DNA from: JAWLCQ01 sp041687095
Lineage (GTDB): Bacteria; Planctomycetota; Phycisphaerae; SM23-33
Length of the DNA: 50,731 bases
Direction of reading: 5' to 3'
NCBI GenBank assembly: GCA_041687095.1
Contig: JAWLCQ010000013.1
Span: 1 to 50,731 of the forward strand
Shown here piece by piece: positions 8,569 through 16,924 of this stretch (the stretch's first letter is position 1; every line of letters begins with the position of its first letter). The translations under genes were made by a program, and so were the position numbers. A model generated the notes under the pieces. The model searched no databases. It saw only the letters and a list, made by a program, of their open reading frames with translations, and was not told the DNA's origin.

Positions 8569-9294
8569 ATGGGCAAGACGTCAATTCCTGTGCCTGAGCA
8601 TCGCGCCACGTTCCCTCTTACGGACCCGGCCCGCACCGTGCCTTTGCCCCCCCTGTACCTGGTAGGCGGGAAGCGGATCGTCCGCGAGGCCCTCCAGCGG
8701 CTGCTGGAGGCCCACGGGATTCGCGTTCGCGGGGCGATGGCAAGCGACGCCCTCCCCCAGCACGTCGGCCAGCACTCCGACGGACCGCCCGGGGTCTATG
8801 TGTGCATGCTGAACGGGCAGGCGAACCATCTGCAGGACGGGCTGGAGACCATTCAGGCGGCCGCGGAGCGAGCGTCCGTGGTGGTGCTCTCGGACACGCC
8901 CTCGCGGGCGCAGATCTACGCGACCCTCCGCAGCGGCGCCAAGGGCTACGTCCACCTCGACGCCGAGCCCGAGGAGTTCATCCACGCGACCCGCATGGCC
9001 CTGGAAGGCCGCACCTACCTCGCCGCCGACATCGCCGCGCTGGTCGTGAACGACCTGTCGGGCTCGCAGGGCTCCGACGGCCGCTACGCCCCGGCCGATC
9101 AGCTCTCGCCCCGCGAGAAGCAGGTCGTCGAACTCCTCTGCGAGGGCTGCAGCAGCAAGGAGATCGGCAAGCGGCTGCACATCTCGGCCAAGACGGTCGA
9201 GAACCACCGCTACAACATCTACCGCAAGTGCGGCGTCGAGAGCATCGCGGGGCTGATGCGGCATGCACTGCAGAGCGGGCTGGTGAGCCTGTAG
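8569..9294 (+). CDS. NarL-like regulator with degenerate receiver
   Basis: DNA-binding regulator of 241 residues (277 if a GTG at 8461 is used; the ATG is preceded by AAGGA). The C-terminal LuxR-type helix-turn-helix is standard (LSPREKQVVELLCEGCSSKEIG ... KTVENHRYNIYRKC is split by normal spacing). The N-terminal receiver fold is recognisable by alignment to the regulator at 5591-6238, but has lost the acidic pair (LVGGK), the phospho-Asp (YVCMLNG) and the lysine (GYVHLDA). It therefore cannot be a normal phospho-switch; a ligand- or partner-controlled atypical regulator is inferred. Its last codons, AGC CTG TAG, lie inside a repeat arm. Confidence 0.85.
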   Translation: MGKTSIPVPEHRATFPLTDPARTVPLPPLYLVGGKRIVREALQRLLEAHGIRVRGAMASDALPQHVGQHSDGPPGVYVCMLNGQANHLQDGLETIQAAAERASVVVLSDTPSRAQIYATLRSGAKGYVHLDAEPEEFIHATRMALEGRTYLAADIAALVVNDLSGSQGSDGRYAPADQLSPREKQVVELLCEGCSSKEIGKRLHISAKTVENHRYNIYRKCGVESIAGLMRHALQSGLVSL

Positions 9295-9637
9295 CTATCA
9301 GCTATCAGCTATCAGCCTTCAGCTACGAGACTGCTTCAGAATTCGCCGCAAAGAGCGCAAAGGCCGCAGAGAGAAACCGATCGCTTGCCGCCTGATCCGC
9401 ATTCCAGGTAATTCGCAGGCAGTGTCGATTGGACGTGGTTGCTCCGCTGCGCTCCGCAATCCACGGCACCCGCCCAGGAACTCACGGGAACGCTCCTGGT
9501 TCACTTCTTCTTCGCGAACTCCATGGCCTCTGCGGTGGAAGAACCTGTGAAACAGTCTCCAAGAGCCGTCCGTTGAGAGCTGATTGCTGTAAGCTGAGAG
9601 CTGATCGCTGAAAGCTGATAGCTGATAGCTACAGGCT
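9286..9637. repeat. snap-back repeat family B with AGCTATC heptads, between convergent genes
   Basis: A 24-base perfect inverted pair (AGCCTGTAGCTATC plus 10 more bases) at 9286-9309 and 9614-9637 bounds the spacer between two convergent genes. The left arm has three perfect AGCTATC heptads (9293-9313); the right arm has eight AGCNNNC heptads (9575-9630). An inner pair GAGACTG(C/T)TTCA repeats the dyad. Both flanking genes end with the same AGC CTG TAG inside the arms. The interior (9401-9460, minus orientation) is a paralogue of the DNA flanking the insertion at 27503-27716. Confidence 0.85.
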
Positions 9638-11422
9638 GAGCCGCTGCAGCGGGGCGAACTGCTGCTCGAACAGGTGCCGGTAGTACCCCCCCTTGCGTAA
9701 CAGTTCCTCGTGCGGGCCCTGCTCCATCAGTTCCCCCTTGCGGAAGACCAGGACGCGGTCCGCCCCCAGGACCGTCGAGAGCCGGTGGGCGATGATGAGG
9801 CACGTCCGCCCGGCCATCACGGTCTCCATGGCGTCGGTGATGAGGTTCTCGCTCTCGCTGTCGAGGGCGCTGGTGGCTTCGTCGAGGATGAGGATGCGGG
9901 GGTTCTGGAGGATGGTCCGCGCAAGGGAGAGCCTCTGCCGCTGCCCGCCCGAGAGCGTCAGCCCGCGCTCCCCGATCATCGTCTCGTACCCCTCGGGGAG
10001 CGAGAGGATGAAGTCGTGGGCGTTGGCGGCCTGGGCGGCGGCGACGATCTCGGCGTCGGTGGCGTTCTTCCGCCCGTAGCGCAGGTTCTCCCGCACCGTC
10101 CCGGAGAACAGAATGGTGTCCTGCAGGACGATCCCGATGGACCGCCGCAGCTTCCGCACGCGGTAGTCGCGGAGGTCGACCCCGTCGATGCGGATGGCGC
10201 CCTCGCTCACGTCGTACAGGCGCGGGATGAGGACCACCAGCGTGCTCTTGCCCGCCCCGCTCTCGCCCACGATCGCCACCCGCTCCCCCGGGGCCACGCC
10301 GAACGTCAGGTCCCGCAGGACCAGCGGGCCCTCGGGATCGTAGCGGAAGCTCACGTGGTCGAACTCGATCCCGCCCATGCCCGGGACGTGGTCGGGGGCG
10401 TGGGGGCGGTTCGTCACCTCGGGCGTGCAGTCGAAGATGGCAAAGACGCGCTCGATGGCGGCCATCGAGTTCTGGTAGATGATGTTGATCTCGCTGAAGC
10501 GGCGGATGGGCAGGTAGAGGAGGGCGGCGACGGCGACGAACTTGACGATCTCGCCCGTCGACAGCCGCCCGTTGAGGACCATCAGCGCCCCGATGATCCA
10601 GATCGCCCCGCTCGCCATCGCCACCAGCAGTTCGCTCACCGCCTTGAGCAGGTGGTCCAACCGCCCCCGCCGCACCGCCAGGTCCTTCAGCTCCTCCGCC
10701 TGCGAGGCGAAGTTCTGCTCCTCCGCCCGCTCCTGCGCGAAGCTCTGCACGACGGCGATCCCGTTGAGGCGCTCGACGGCGGTCCCGCTCATCACGGAGG
10801 TCTGCTCCTGCACGTCGTGGCTCACCTGGCGGAGGTGCGGGTTGATCCGCCGGTACAGCAGGCCGTAGAACGGCAGGACGCCGAGAACGAGGAGCGTCAG
10901 CTCCCAGCTGATGCCCAGCAGCACGATCAGCGCGATCAGGCCGCTGACGGCGTCGATGACGACGTTGGCGATCCCCCCGTTGACCATCTGCTGGGAGACG
11001 GCGATGTCGCTCATGAGGCGCGACAGCAGCGTCCCCGTGGGGCGCGACTGGTGGAACCCCAGCGACAGCCGCTGCAGGTGCCTCCACAGGCCCTGCCGCA
11101 GGTCGAACACCATCGCCGACGCGACCTTCACCGTGGTGATCCCGCGGACGTACATGGCGACGGCCTCGGCGAGGACGACGGCGAGCAGCCCCCCGCCCAG
11201 GGACCACAGCATGTCCGTGCGCTCCCCGATGGATCGCCCGTCCACGTTATGGATCACCTGATCCACGATTCGGCGCACGATCTCGGCGGGGATCAGCGGC
11301 AGGGTGAACTTCGCGATCCCCGACAGGATCATCAGGGAGATCATCCACTTGTACGGAACGGCGTACTCGAGGTACCGCCACAGGGCATGTCGCGCGGAAG
11401 ATGCAGCCACGGTGAAACTCAC
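9629..11422 (-). CDS. ABC-type exporter, fused permease-ATPase (MsbA/BmrA type)
   Basis: Half-transporter of 597 residues that would act as a homodimer in the inner membrane and export lipids, peptides or drugs. Six TM segments occupy about residues 20-320. The ATPase domain has Walker A GESGAGKST (386-394), Q-loop VLQDTILFSG (432-441), signature LSGGQRQR (490-497), Walker B ILILDE (510-515) and switch H546. All catalytic residues are intact. No neighbouring gene suggests a substrate. The C-terminus (LQRLSL, then TAG) is formed by repeat family B, so the last residues may be foreign to the family. Length is normal. Confidence 0.93.
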   Translation of the reverse strand: MSFTVAASSARHALWRYLEYAVPYKWMISLMILSGIAKFTLPLIPAEIVRRIVDQVIHNVDGRSIGERTDMLWSLGGGLLAVVLAEAVAMYVRGITTVKVASAMVFDLRQGLWRHLQRLSLGFHQSRPTGTLLSRLMSDIAVSQQMVNGGIANVVIDAVSGLIALIVLLGISWELTLLVLGVLPFYGLLYRRINPHLRQVSHDVQEQTSVMSGTAVERLNGIAVVQSFAQERAEEQNFASQAEELKDLAVRRGRLDHLLKAVSELLVAMASGAIWIIGALMVLNGRLSTGEIVKFVAVAALLYLPIRRFSEINIIYQNSMAAIERVFAIFDCTPEVTNRPHAPDHVPGMGGIEFDHVSFRYDPEGPLVLRDLTFGVAPGERVAIVGESGAGKSTLVVLIPRLYDVSEGAIRIDGVDLRDYRVRKLRRSIGIVLQDTILFSGTVRENLRYGRKNATDAEIVAAAQAANAHDFILSLPEGYETMIGERGLTLSGGQRQRLSLARTILQNPRILILDEATSALDSESENLITDAMETVMAGRTCLIIAHRLSTVLGADRVLVFRKGELMEQGPHEELLRKGGYYRHLFEQQFAPLQRLSL

Positions 11423-11636
11423 TCCTCAGGCGTGCATTCTACCCGCCCCCGCGCCCGTCCGCGACCCTCAACCGCCGCCAGGCGCCAAGCCCCTGCCGGG
11501 CAGGGCGGCGAGCGCCGACACTTTCGCCCTGCAGGGCCGTGCCTTCGGGGGCCGTATCTCCGATGGGAAAGGGATCGAAGACTGCGGACCCGGCTGCCGT
11601 TTGCGGCCGGGGGTCCTTGCGTTCGGGTCCGTCCCG

Positions 11637-13010
11637 TCAGTTCCGCAGCGACTGCACGGGGGCCGGGATGCGCCCCCCGAAGTGGACGAACTGGTCGCTG
11701 GACCCGGGGTTGCGGACCTCCATCACGGCGGCCGTCCCGAACAGCCCGCCGAACTCGATGGTGTCCCCGGGCTTGGCGTTGGGGATGGGGAGGATCCGCA
11801 CCCCGGTGGTCTTGTGGTTCATGACCCCGATGGCCATCTCATCGGCGATGATGGCGGCGATGGTCTCGGTCGGCGTGTCGCCGGGAATGGCCACCATGTC
11901 GAGCCCGACGGAGCAGACGGAGGTCATGGCCTCGAGCTTTTCGAGGACCAGTTCCCCGCGCACGGCGGCGTCGGAGAGGGCCCGGTCCTCGCTGACGGGG
12001 ATGAACGCCCCGCTGAGCCCGCCGATGGAACTGGAGGCGAAGGCCCCGCCCTTCTTGACGGCGTCGGTGAGCATGGCGATGGCGGCCGTCGAGCCCGGGG
12101 CCCCGATCTTCGCGATCCCCAGCGTCTGGAGGATCTCCCCCACGCTGTCGCCGATCTGCGGAGTCGGGGCGAGGGAAAGGTCCACGATTCCGAAGGCCAC
12201 GCCGAGTTCGGCGGCGACCTCGCGGCCGATGAGTTCGCCCACGCGGGTCACGCGGAAGCTGGTGATCTTGATCTCCTCGGCGAGGTCGCCCAGCGTGAGC
12301 TTTCCGCCCAGCTCGATGCGCCGCCGCAGGGCGCTGCCGACAACGCCCGGCCCGCTCACGCCGATGTTGACGGCCGCCTCGGGCTCGCCCTCGCCCGAGT
12401 ACGCCCCGGCCATGAAGGGGTTGTCCTCCGGGATGTTGGCGAAGACGACGAGCTTCGCGCAGCCGAACCCGTGGCGGTCGGCGGTGGCGGCGGCGATGTC
12501 GCGGATGACGTGGCCCATGCGGTGGACGGCGTCCATGTTGATCCCGGCGCGGGTGGTGGCGACGTTGACGGAGGCGCAGACCCGCTGGGTCTTGGCGAGC
12601 ACCTCGGGCAGCGAGTCGATGACGGTGGCGTCGGCGCGGGTGATGCCCTTTTGCACCAGGGCGGTGAACCCGCCCACGAGGTCGATCCCGCACTCGGCGG
12701 CGGCGGCGTCGAGCGTGCGGGCGAGTTCCAGGGCGGCGTTCTTCCCGTGCCCCGCCAGCAGGTGCGACGCGGGGCTGATGGCGAGGCGCTTGTTCGTCAC
12801 CGGGATGCCGTACTTGCCCCCGACGCGATTGCACACCTCCACCAGCCGCCCGGCCGAGTGGACGATCTTGTCGTGGAGCTTGCGGCACATCGTGTCCATC
12901 CCCGGGGCGGCACAGTCGTCGATGTTCAGCGCCAGGGTCACGGTCCGCACGTCGAGGTGCTCGGCGTGCAACATCTGAATCGTCGAGAGGACTTCGTCGG
13001 TTCTCAGCAT
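11637..13010 (-). CDS. UPF0210 / PFL-family protein
   Basis: 457-residue member of the UPF0210 (DUF711) family, distantly related to the pyruvate formate-lyase fold. Recognised by the N-terminal VTLALNIDDCAAP and CRKLHDKIVHSAGRLVEVC segments and Gly-rich VSGPGVVGSAL. Length matches the family (about 450). No biochemical function is established that I can vouch for. It lies 175 bases downstream of a gene with two ACT domains on the same strand; in many bacteria and archaea UPF0210 pairs with an ACT protein (UPF0237), and this neighbourhood supports the assignment. The spacer carries repeat family J, so a shared mRNA would contain its hairpin. Confidence 0.88.
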   Translation of the reverse strand: MLRTDEVLSTIQMLHAEHLDVRTVTLALNIDDCAAPGMDTMCRKLHDKIVHSAGRLVEVCNRVGGKYGIPVTNKRLAISPASHLLAGHGKNAALELARTLDAAAAECGIDLVGGFTALVQKGITRADATVIDSLPEVLAKTQRVCASVNVATTRAGINMDAVHRMGHVIRDIAAATADRHGFGCAKLVVFANIPEDNPFMAGAYSGEGEPEAAVNIGVSGPGVVGSALRRRIELGGKLTLGDLAEEIKITSFRVTRVGELIGREVAAELGVAFGIVDLSLAPTPQIGDSVGEILQTLGIAKIGAPGSTAAIAMLTDAVKKGGAFASSSIGGLSGAFIPVSEDRALSDAAVRGELVLEKLEAMTSVCSVGLDMVAIPGDTPTETIAAIIADEMAIGVMNHKTTGVRILPIPNAKPGDTIEFGGLFGTAAVMEVRNPGSSDQFVHFGGRIPAPVQSLRN

Positions 13011-13030
13011 TGCTTGGTTTGCCTTTATTC

Positions 13031-13186
13031 AGCAGGGTCGAACACAGATGAACGCAGACAGGCAGAGGCGCCAGGGCAGAGCAGCGGAGGCCAGGTGCGG
13101 GCTGTTCCGGTCCGCTCTTCCCGAGTGCCTGATCCCTCGGCCCTGGCGCCTTTCTTCATCTGCGTTCATCTGCGTTCATCCCTGCT
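13031..13186. repeat. snap-back repeat family J between the ACT and UPF0210 genes
   Basis: Arms of about 28 bases at 13031-13058 and 13159-13186, sharing CAGATGAACGCAGA, plus an inner perfect 12-bp pair AGGCGCCAGGGC at 13066-13077 and 13140-13151. The unit GATGAACGCA is tandemly repeated in the right arm. The stop codon of the ACT gene (TGA at 13186-13188 on the minus strand) lies at the end of the right arm. A related stretch supplies the end of the MMPL gene near 20535-20575. Confidence 0.85.
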
Positions 13187-13782
13187 CATTCTCCGGAACC
13201 CGCGCGGGGCCCGTGCAGCGGGCCGATGCGCAACTGGTTGGTGGCCACGAAGATGTTCTCATGCTGCAGGCGGACGGTGAAGCCCAGTTCGCGGCCGAGT
13301 TCAGCGAGGTCGGCCTGCAGGAGGGAGATGTCCCACTGCCGCGGGATCTCCACCTGCGAGACGAGCACGAAGTCCTCCCCGCTCCGCCCGCCGTACATGT
13401 CGATGATGTTGATGTCCTTGCCCGCGAGGTATTGGGAGAAGCGGAGGATGATGCCCGGGCGATCCGTCCCGAAGGCGGTGACGACGAACTTTTCCGCGGC
13501 CCCCTCGCCCGCGCATTCCGTCGGCTGCAGTCTGCGGGCCATGACCTGCAGGCCTCTTGTGGTCCCCCCGCCCTGGATCTTGCCCGACAGGTCCTCGGGC
13601 TCGACGGGGCGCGGCAGGGAGACCACCATGATCAGGGTGAAGTACCCGCTGAGCACGGTCTGCGAGCAGGCGTCAATGTTCCCGCCCAGCTCGTTCACCG
13701 CCCGCCCTACGGCGGCGATGATGCCCGGGTGGTCGTCCGAGAGCACGTTCAGCACGTAGGCGTGTTCGAAGCGCGTCTGCAT
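13186..13782 (-). CDS. tandem ACT-domain protein (GcvR-like)
   Basis: 198 residues with two ACT domains: the first around residues 5-85 (NVLSDDHPGIIAAVGRAV), the second around 100-180 (AFGTDRPGIILRFSQYLA). ACT domains bind amino acids, and the two-domain layout and size resemble the glycine-cleavage repressor GcvR. The ATG at 13780-13782 is chosen because AAAGGA lies 9 bases upstream; an ATG three codons earlier abuts that site. It precedes the UPF0210 gene, the known partner of single-domain ACT proteins (UPF0237), so a joint amino-acid-responsive role is inferred. The GcvR name itself is not proven. Confidence 0.85.
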   Translation of the reverse strand: MQTRFEHAYVLNVLSDDHPGIIAAVGRAVNELGGNIDACSQTVLSGYFTLIMVVSLPRPVEPEDLSGKIQGGGTTRGLQVMARRLQPTECAGEGAAEKFVVTAFGTDRPGIILRFSQYLAGKDINIIDMYGGRSGEDFVLVSQVEIPRQWDISLLQADLAELGRELGFTVRLQHENIFVATNQLRIGPLHGPRAGSGE

Positions 13783-13888
13783 GATCGGCATTCCTTTGTC
13801 GTCAGAGCGGGACATCATACACGAAAGCGAAGGCGGGAGAACGGTTTTCGGCCGGGGGCCGCGCCGACCGGGAAAACGCCACGGACGG

Positions 13889-13918
13889 GTGCCCCCGCGG
13901 GGCCGCACACGCTATCAT
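13889..13918 (+). promoter_or_regulatory. promoter candidate for the PhnP-like gene
   Basis: GTGCCC at 13889-13894, 18-base spacer, TATCAT at 13913-13918. The start codon at 13927 is only 8 bases beyond the -10, so the transcript would be leaderless or nearly so. Confidence 0.4.
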
Positions 13919-13926
13919 GCCCCGGT

Positions 13927-14724
13927 ATGACCCCAGAGATGGAAATCGTGTTCCTCGGGACCGGGACGTCGCACGGGATCCCCATGATCGGCTGCGACTG
14001 CGCGGTCTGCCGCTCCGACGACCCCCGCGACCGGCGCCTGCGGACGAGCGCGGCCCTCCATCTGCCAGACGGCCCGCCCGCCGACGGACGAACGCTCCTG
14101 ATCGACGTGTCGCCCGAGATCCGCCTGGCCGCCGTCGCCACCGGCCTCCGCCGCGTCGACGCGGTCCTCTTCACCCACTCCCACGCCGATCACATCCTCG
14201 GGGTGGACGACCTGCGGCGGTTCAACCTGCTGCAGGACGCGAGCATCCCCTGCTACGCCAACGCCCGCACGCTGGAGGTCATCGAGCGCTGTTTCGGATA
14301 CGCCGTCGTTCCCTGGCGGAAGGCGGGATTGGAGCGCCCGAGCCTCTCGCTGCACCGCATCGACGGGCCCTTCGAGGTCTGCGGCGTACCCGTCACGCCC
14401 GTGCCCCTGCTGCACGGGCAACTGCCGATCCTGGGCTTCCGCATCGGGCGTTTCGCATACTGCACGGACTGCAGCGAGATCCCCGAGTCCTCGATGTCGC
14501 TGCTGGAGGACCTGGACGTGCTGGTCCTTGACGCTCTGCGCTACACCCCCCACCCCACGCACTTCACGATCCCCCAGGGCATCGAGGTCGCCCGCCGCCT
14601 CCGGCCCGGCCGTACGCTCTTCACCCACCTCACCCACGAGGTCTCCCACGCCGCCGCCTCGCGCGAGCTGCCCGAGGGCATCGAACTCGCCTACGACGGA
14701 CTCCGTGTGCGGGCACGGCTTTGA
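13927..14724 (+). CDS. PhnP-like metallo-beta-lactamase-fold phosphodiesterase
   Basis: 265 residues. The metal site THSHADHILGVDD (HxHxDH) near residue 80 and a later LLHGQLP histidine mark a beta-lactamase-fold hydrolase. An N-terminal CDCAVC cluster near residues 20-25 matches the extra structural zinc site of PhnP-type cyclic-phosphate phosphodiesterases, and FLGTGTSHGIPM opens the domain as usual. Phosphonate genes are absent nearby, so the in vivo substrate is open. The start is the first ATG; the short distance to the promoter candidate allows the second ATG at 13939. Confidence 0.85.
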   Translation: MTPEMEIVFLGTGTSHGIPMIGCDCAVCRSDDPRDRRLRTSAALHLPDGPPADGRTLLIDVSPEIRLAAVATGLRRVDAVLFTHSHADHILGVDDLRRFNLLQDASIPCYANARTLEVIERCFGYAVVPWRKAGLERPSLSLHRIDGPFEVCGVPVTPVPLLHGQLPILGFRIGRFAYCTDCSEIPESSMSLLEDLDVLVLDALRYTPHPTHFTIPQGIEVARRLRPGRTLFTHLTHEVSHAAASRELPEGIELAYDGLRVRARL

Positions 14725-14739
14725 GTCCGCCGGGCCTTG

Positions 14740-14826
14740 AGCGGGGATGCAGGGGATTCAGGGGATGGGGGAGGGCTTTCAGATGCGGGACTTCGGAATC
14801 CTCGTCCTGAGCTTGTCGAAGGGCGG
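14740..14826. repeat. intergenic repeat fragments (GGGATGCAGGGGAT and CCTGAGC motif)
   Basis: At 14742-14775 a GGGGATGCAGGGGATTCAG stretch matches the arm of repeat family D (31815-31840). At 14806-14822 CCTGAGCTTGTCGAAGG matches the inverse of 36421-36437, a motif also common in unrelated bacterial genomes. No gene is visible between 14725 and 14881. Confidence 0.65.
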
Positions 14827-14881
14827 ATCTGCGTGGGCGGCGGATTCAGAGCCCCGTGCACAAGTCGCCTTCGTGCAACCG

Positions 14882-15295
14882 TCAGGAGAAGTGGCGGGCG
14901 AGGAAGGCTTCAGGGGTCTGTATCCGCAGGGAGTCCGTTGGAAAGCCATGTACGTCCCGTGTAACCAGAACGTCCGCACCTGCCCGCAGCGCACTGAAGT
15001 ACTGGATCGCGTCCTCGAAGTCCCTGAGCTTCGCGTCAATTGCCTGCTGCAGGGTTGCCCTGTCCAGATCCGCGACCTGGAAGAGGTCGCGGAGGATGGT
15101 GAGGGCCTGGTAGGCGGCATCCCATCCGCTCCACTTCCGCAGGATGTAGAAGACATTGGGGAAGCTGGCGGCAGCGACAAACCCCTGCACTTCACGCGTC
15201 TCCACCAGTGCCCACACACGCGCAGACGACCCGTAGAACGGGTCGCGGCGTGAGAACACGTCCAGCAGGACGTTCGTGTCGAGAAAGACCTTCAT
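14882..15295 (-). CDS. PIN-domain toxin (VapC-like)
   Basis: 137-residue PIN-domain protein, the expected length for a VapC-type RNase toxin. Acidic active-site residues are visible in FLDTNVLLD (D6), FEDAIQYFSA (near residue 94) and LVTRD (near 112). It overlaps the upstream antitoxin gene by four bases (ATGA), the typical coupling of a toxin-antitoxin pair. The toxin activity and tRNA or rRNA target are inferred from the family. No promoter separates the two genes. Confidence 0.88.
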   Translation of the reverse strand: MKVFLDTNVLLDVFSRRDPFYGSSARVWALVETREVQGFVAAASFPNVFYILRKWSGWDAAYQALTILRDLFQVADLDRATLQQAIDAKLRDFEDAIQYFSALRAGADVLVTRDVHGFPTDSLRIQTPEAFLARHFS

Positions 15296-15546
15296 TCTTC
15301 CAGCCCGTACTTCTCGGCGAGAGCCTCAGCCAAGGCTTCCCGGTAATCCTTATCCGGGGGAAGCTTCAGCAGACCCGTAGCCTGACGGGTCAGCGGCCCG
15401 AGTTCGATGTCCCTCCCCTCCCCGCCCTTCGCCGCCGTGCGGACGTAGCGGGCGAACAGGTCCGAGACGCTCTCGCCCCTCTCCTGGGCAAGGCGCTCGG
15501 CCTCGCGGGCGACTTCCTCATCGACGGTTAGTGTCAGCCTGGTCAT
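15292..15546 (-). CDS. DUF6364-type antitoxin
   Basis: 84 residues; the N-terminus (MTRLTLTVDEEVAREAERLA) has the short beta strand plus helix of ribbon-helix-helix antitoxins and resembles DUF6364 partners of PIN toxins. It precedes and overlaps the PIN gene by four bases. It would bind and neutralise the toxin and repress its own promoter, which must lie in the short gap before the divergent GNAT gene (15547-15646), where an AT-rich TATTATGATATC stretch is found. Confidence 0.82.
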   Translation of the reverse strand: MTRLTLTVDEEVAREAERLAQERGESVSDLFARYVRTAAKGGEGRDIELGPLTRQATGLLKLPPDKDYREALAEALAEKYGLEE

Positions 15547-15646
15547 GGCGATACCTCAACGCTTCCCTGCCTATTATGATATCTCTGTCGCCCCGTCGCC
15601 GACAAGGCGCGAAAACCCGCGACAAGCCCCCCCGCCCTTCGGTAGA

Positions 15647-16123
15647 ATGCCTCGCGTGGTTACTGTACGCACAGCACGAGTTCCGGACGCGCAGGCCATC
15701 TGCGACATCATCAACCATCACGCCGAGCGCGGGCGCATGCTCCACCGCTCGCTCGAGAGCGTCTACGAGGCCCTGCGCGAGTTCCGCGTCGCCGTCGACG
15801 ACGACGGACGCATCGTCGGCTGTGTGGCCGTCGACCTCTTCTGGAGCGGACTGGCGGAGGTCAAATCCCTCGCCGTCCACCCCGATCACCAGGGCCGCGG
15901 GGTGGGGTCGCAGCTCGTCCAGTCCGCCCTCGCCGACGCGCGGGCCCTGGGCGTCCGCCGCCTGTTCGCCCTCACCTACGAGCGGCCGTTCTTCGAGAAA
16001 CACGGGTTCCGCGTCGTCGAACGCCTCCACCTGCCCGAGAAGGTCTGGCGCGAATGCCTCGCCTGCCCCAAGGCCGACGCCTGTGACGAGATCGCCGTGG
16101 TCCTGACGCTGGACGAGGGATGA
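15647..16123 (+). CDS. GNAT acetyltransferase, short N-acetylglutamate-synthase type
   Basis: 158 residues. The acetyl-CoA motif VHPDHQGRGVGSQL (near 75-88) and the C-terminal FFEKHGF ... LPEKVWRECLACP ... CDEIAVVL pattern are those of the GNAT domain of N-acetylglutamate synthase, so a role in the first step of arginine synthesis is likely. No other arginine gene is nearby. A TAGAAT box at 15643-15648 overlaps the ATG, so a leaderless start at the GTG 15656 is possible. The stop overlaps the start of mlaF by four bases, which puts a metabolic enzyme at the head of a lipid-transport operon. Confidence 0.82.
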   Translation: MPRVVTVRTARVPDAQAICDIINHHAERGRMLHRSLESVYEALREFRVAVDDDGRIVGCVAVDLFWSGLAEVKSLAVHPDHQGRGVGSQLVQSALADARALGVRRLFALTYERPFFEKHGFRVVERLHLPEKVWRECLACPKADACDEIAVVLTLDEG

Positions 16124-16920
16124 GCACCGAAGCCCCTATCGCCCGCCTCCGCGACGTACACAAAGCCTTTGGGCCCCTCCAGGTCCTGCAGGGCATTGAC
16201 CTCGACGTGCGCCCAGGGAAGAACCTCGTCATCCTGGGACCCAGCGGGTCGGGCAAGAGCGTCCTGCTCAAGCACCTCATCGGCCTGCTCCGCCCCGACC
16301 GCGGACGGGTGTTCTTCCACGACGAGGAGATCTCGGCGATGCGGGAGAAGGACCTCACTCGCGTCCGCCGGCAGATGGGCTTCCTCTTCCAGAACGGGGC
16401 CCTCTTTGACTCCATGACCGTCGAGGAGAACCTCTGCTTTCCCATGGCGCAGCACGGGGAGGGCACGGCCGCCGAGCGCAAGGAGCGGGCCCGGGAGGTC
16501 CTGGTCATGGTCGGGCTGGACGGCCTGCAGACCCGCCTGCCCGAGGAGCTTTCCGGCGGGCAGCGGAAGCGCGTGGCCCTCGCCCGCGCTATCGTTCTGA
16601 AACCGGAACTGATCCTGTACGACGAACCGACGACGGGGCTGGACCCCGTGCGGTCGGACCTGATCAACGAGCTGATCCTCCGCCTGCGCGAGCGGCTGGG
16701 GGCGGCGGCGGTGGTGGTGACGCACGACCTGGCGTCGGCGAGGAAGGTCGCCGACCGCATCCTCATGCTCCACCAGGGCCGCTTCATCGCCGACACCACG
16801 CCCGACCGCATGCACGAGGTCGACAACGAGGTCTTCGTCCGCTTCGTCGAGGGGCGGGCGTCGCGAGAGGAACTCGCCGAGATCGAGACCGGCCACCTCC
16901 GCACACCCGAGGAGGCATGA
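16120..16920 (+). CDS. mlaF: MlaF-type ABC transporter ATPase
   Basis: 266-residue ATPase of the MlaF/Ttg2A group that would power phospholipid movement between membranes. Walker A GPSGSGKS near residues 40-47, Q-loop FLFQNGALFDS, signature ELSGGQRKRVALARAI, Walker B LILYDEPTTGLDP and switch TH. The wording of these motifs is that of MCE-linked ATPases. It is followed after four bases by mlaD. The permease MlaE, normally encoded next to mlaF, is absent here. Confidence 0.92.
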   Translation: MSTEAPIARLRDVHKAFGPLQVLQGIDLDVRPGKNLVILGPSGSGKSVLLKHLIGLLRPDRGRVFFHDEEISAMREKDLTRVRRQMGFLFQNGALFDSMTVEENLCFPMAQHGEGTAAERKERAREVLVMVGLDGLQTRLPEELSGGQRKRVALARAIVLKPELILYDEPTTGLDPVRSDLINELILRLRERLGAAAVVVTHDLASARKVADRILMLHQGRFIADTTPDRMHEVDNEVFVRFVEGRASREELAEIETGHLRTPEEA

Positions 16921-16924
16921 TACC

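Noticed and set aside
9286..9320. Heptad array as a possible CRISPR
   Set aside because: Units are 7 bases with no spacers and no cas genes are present.
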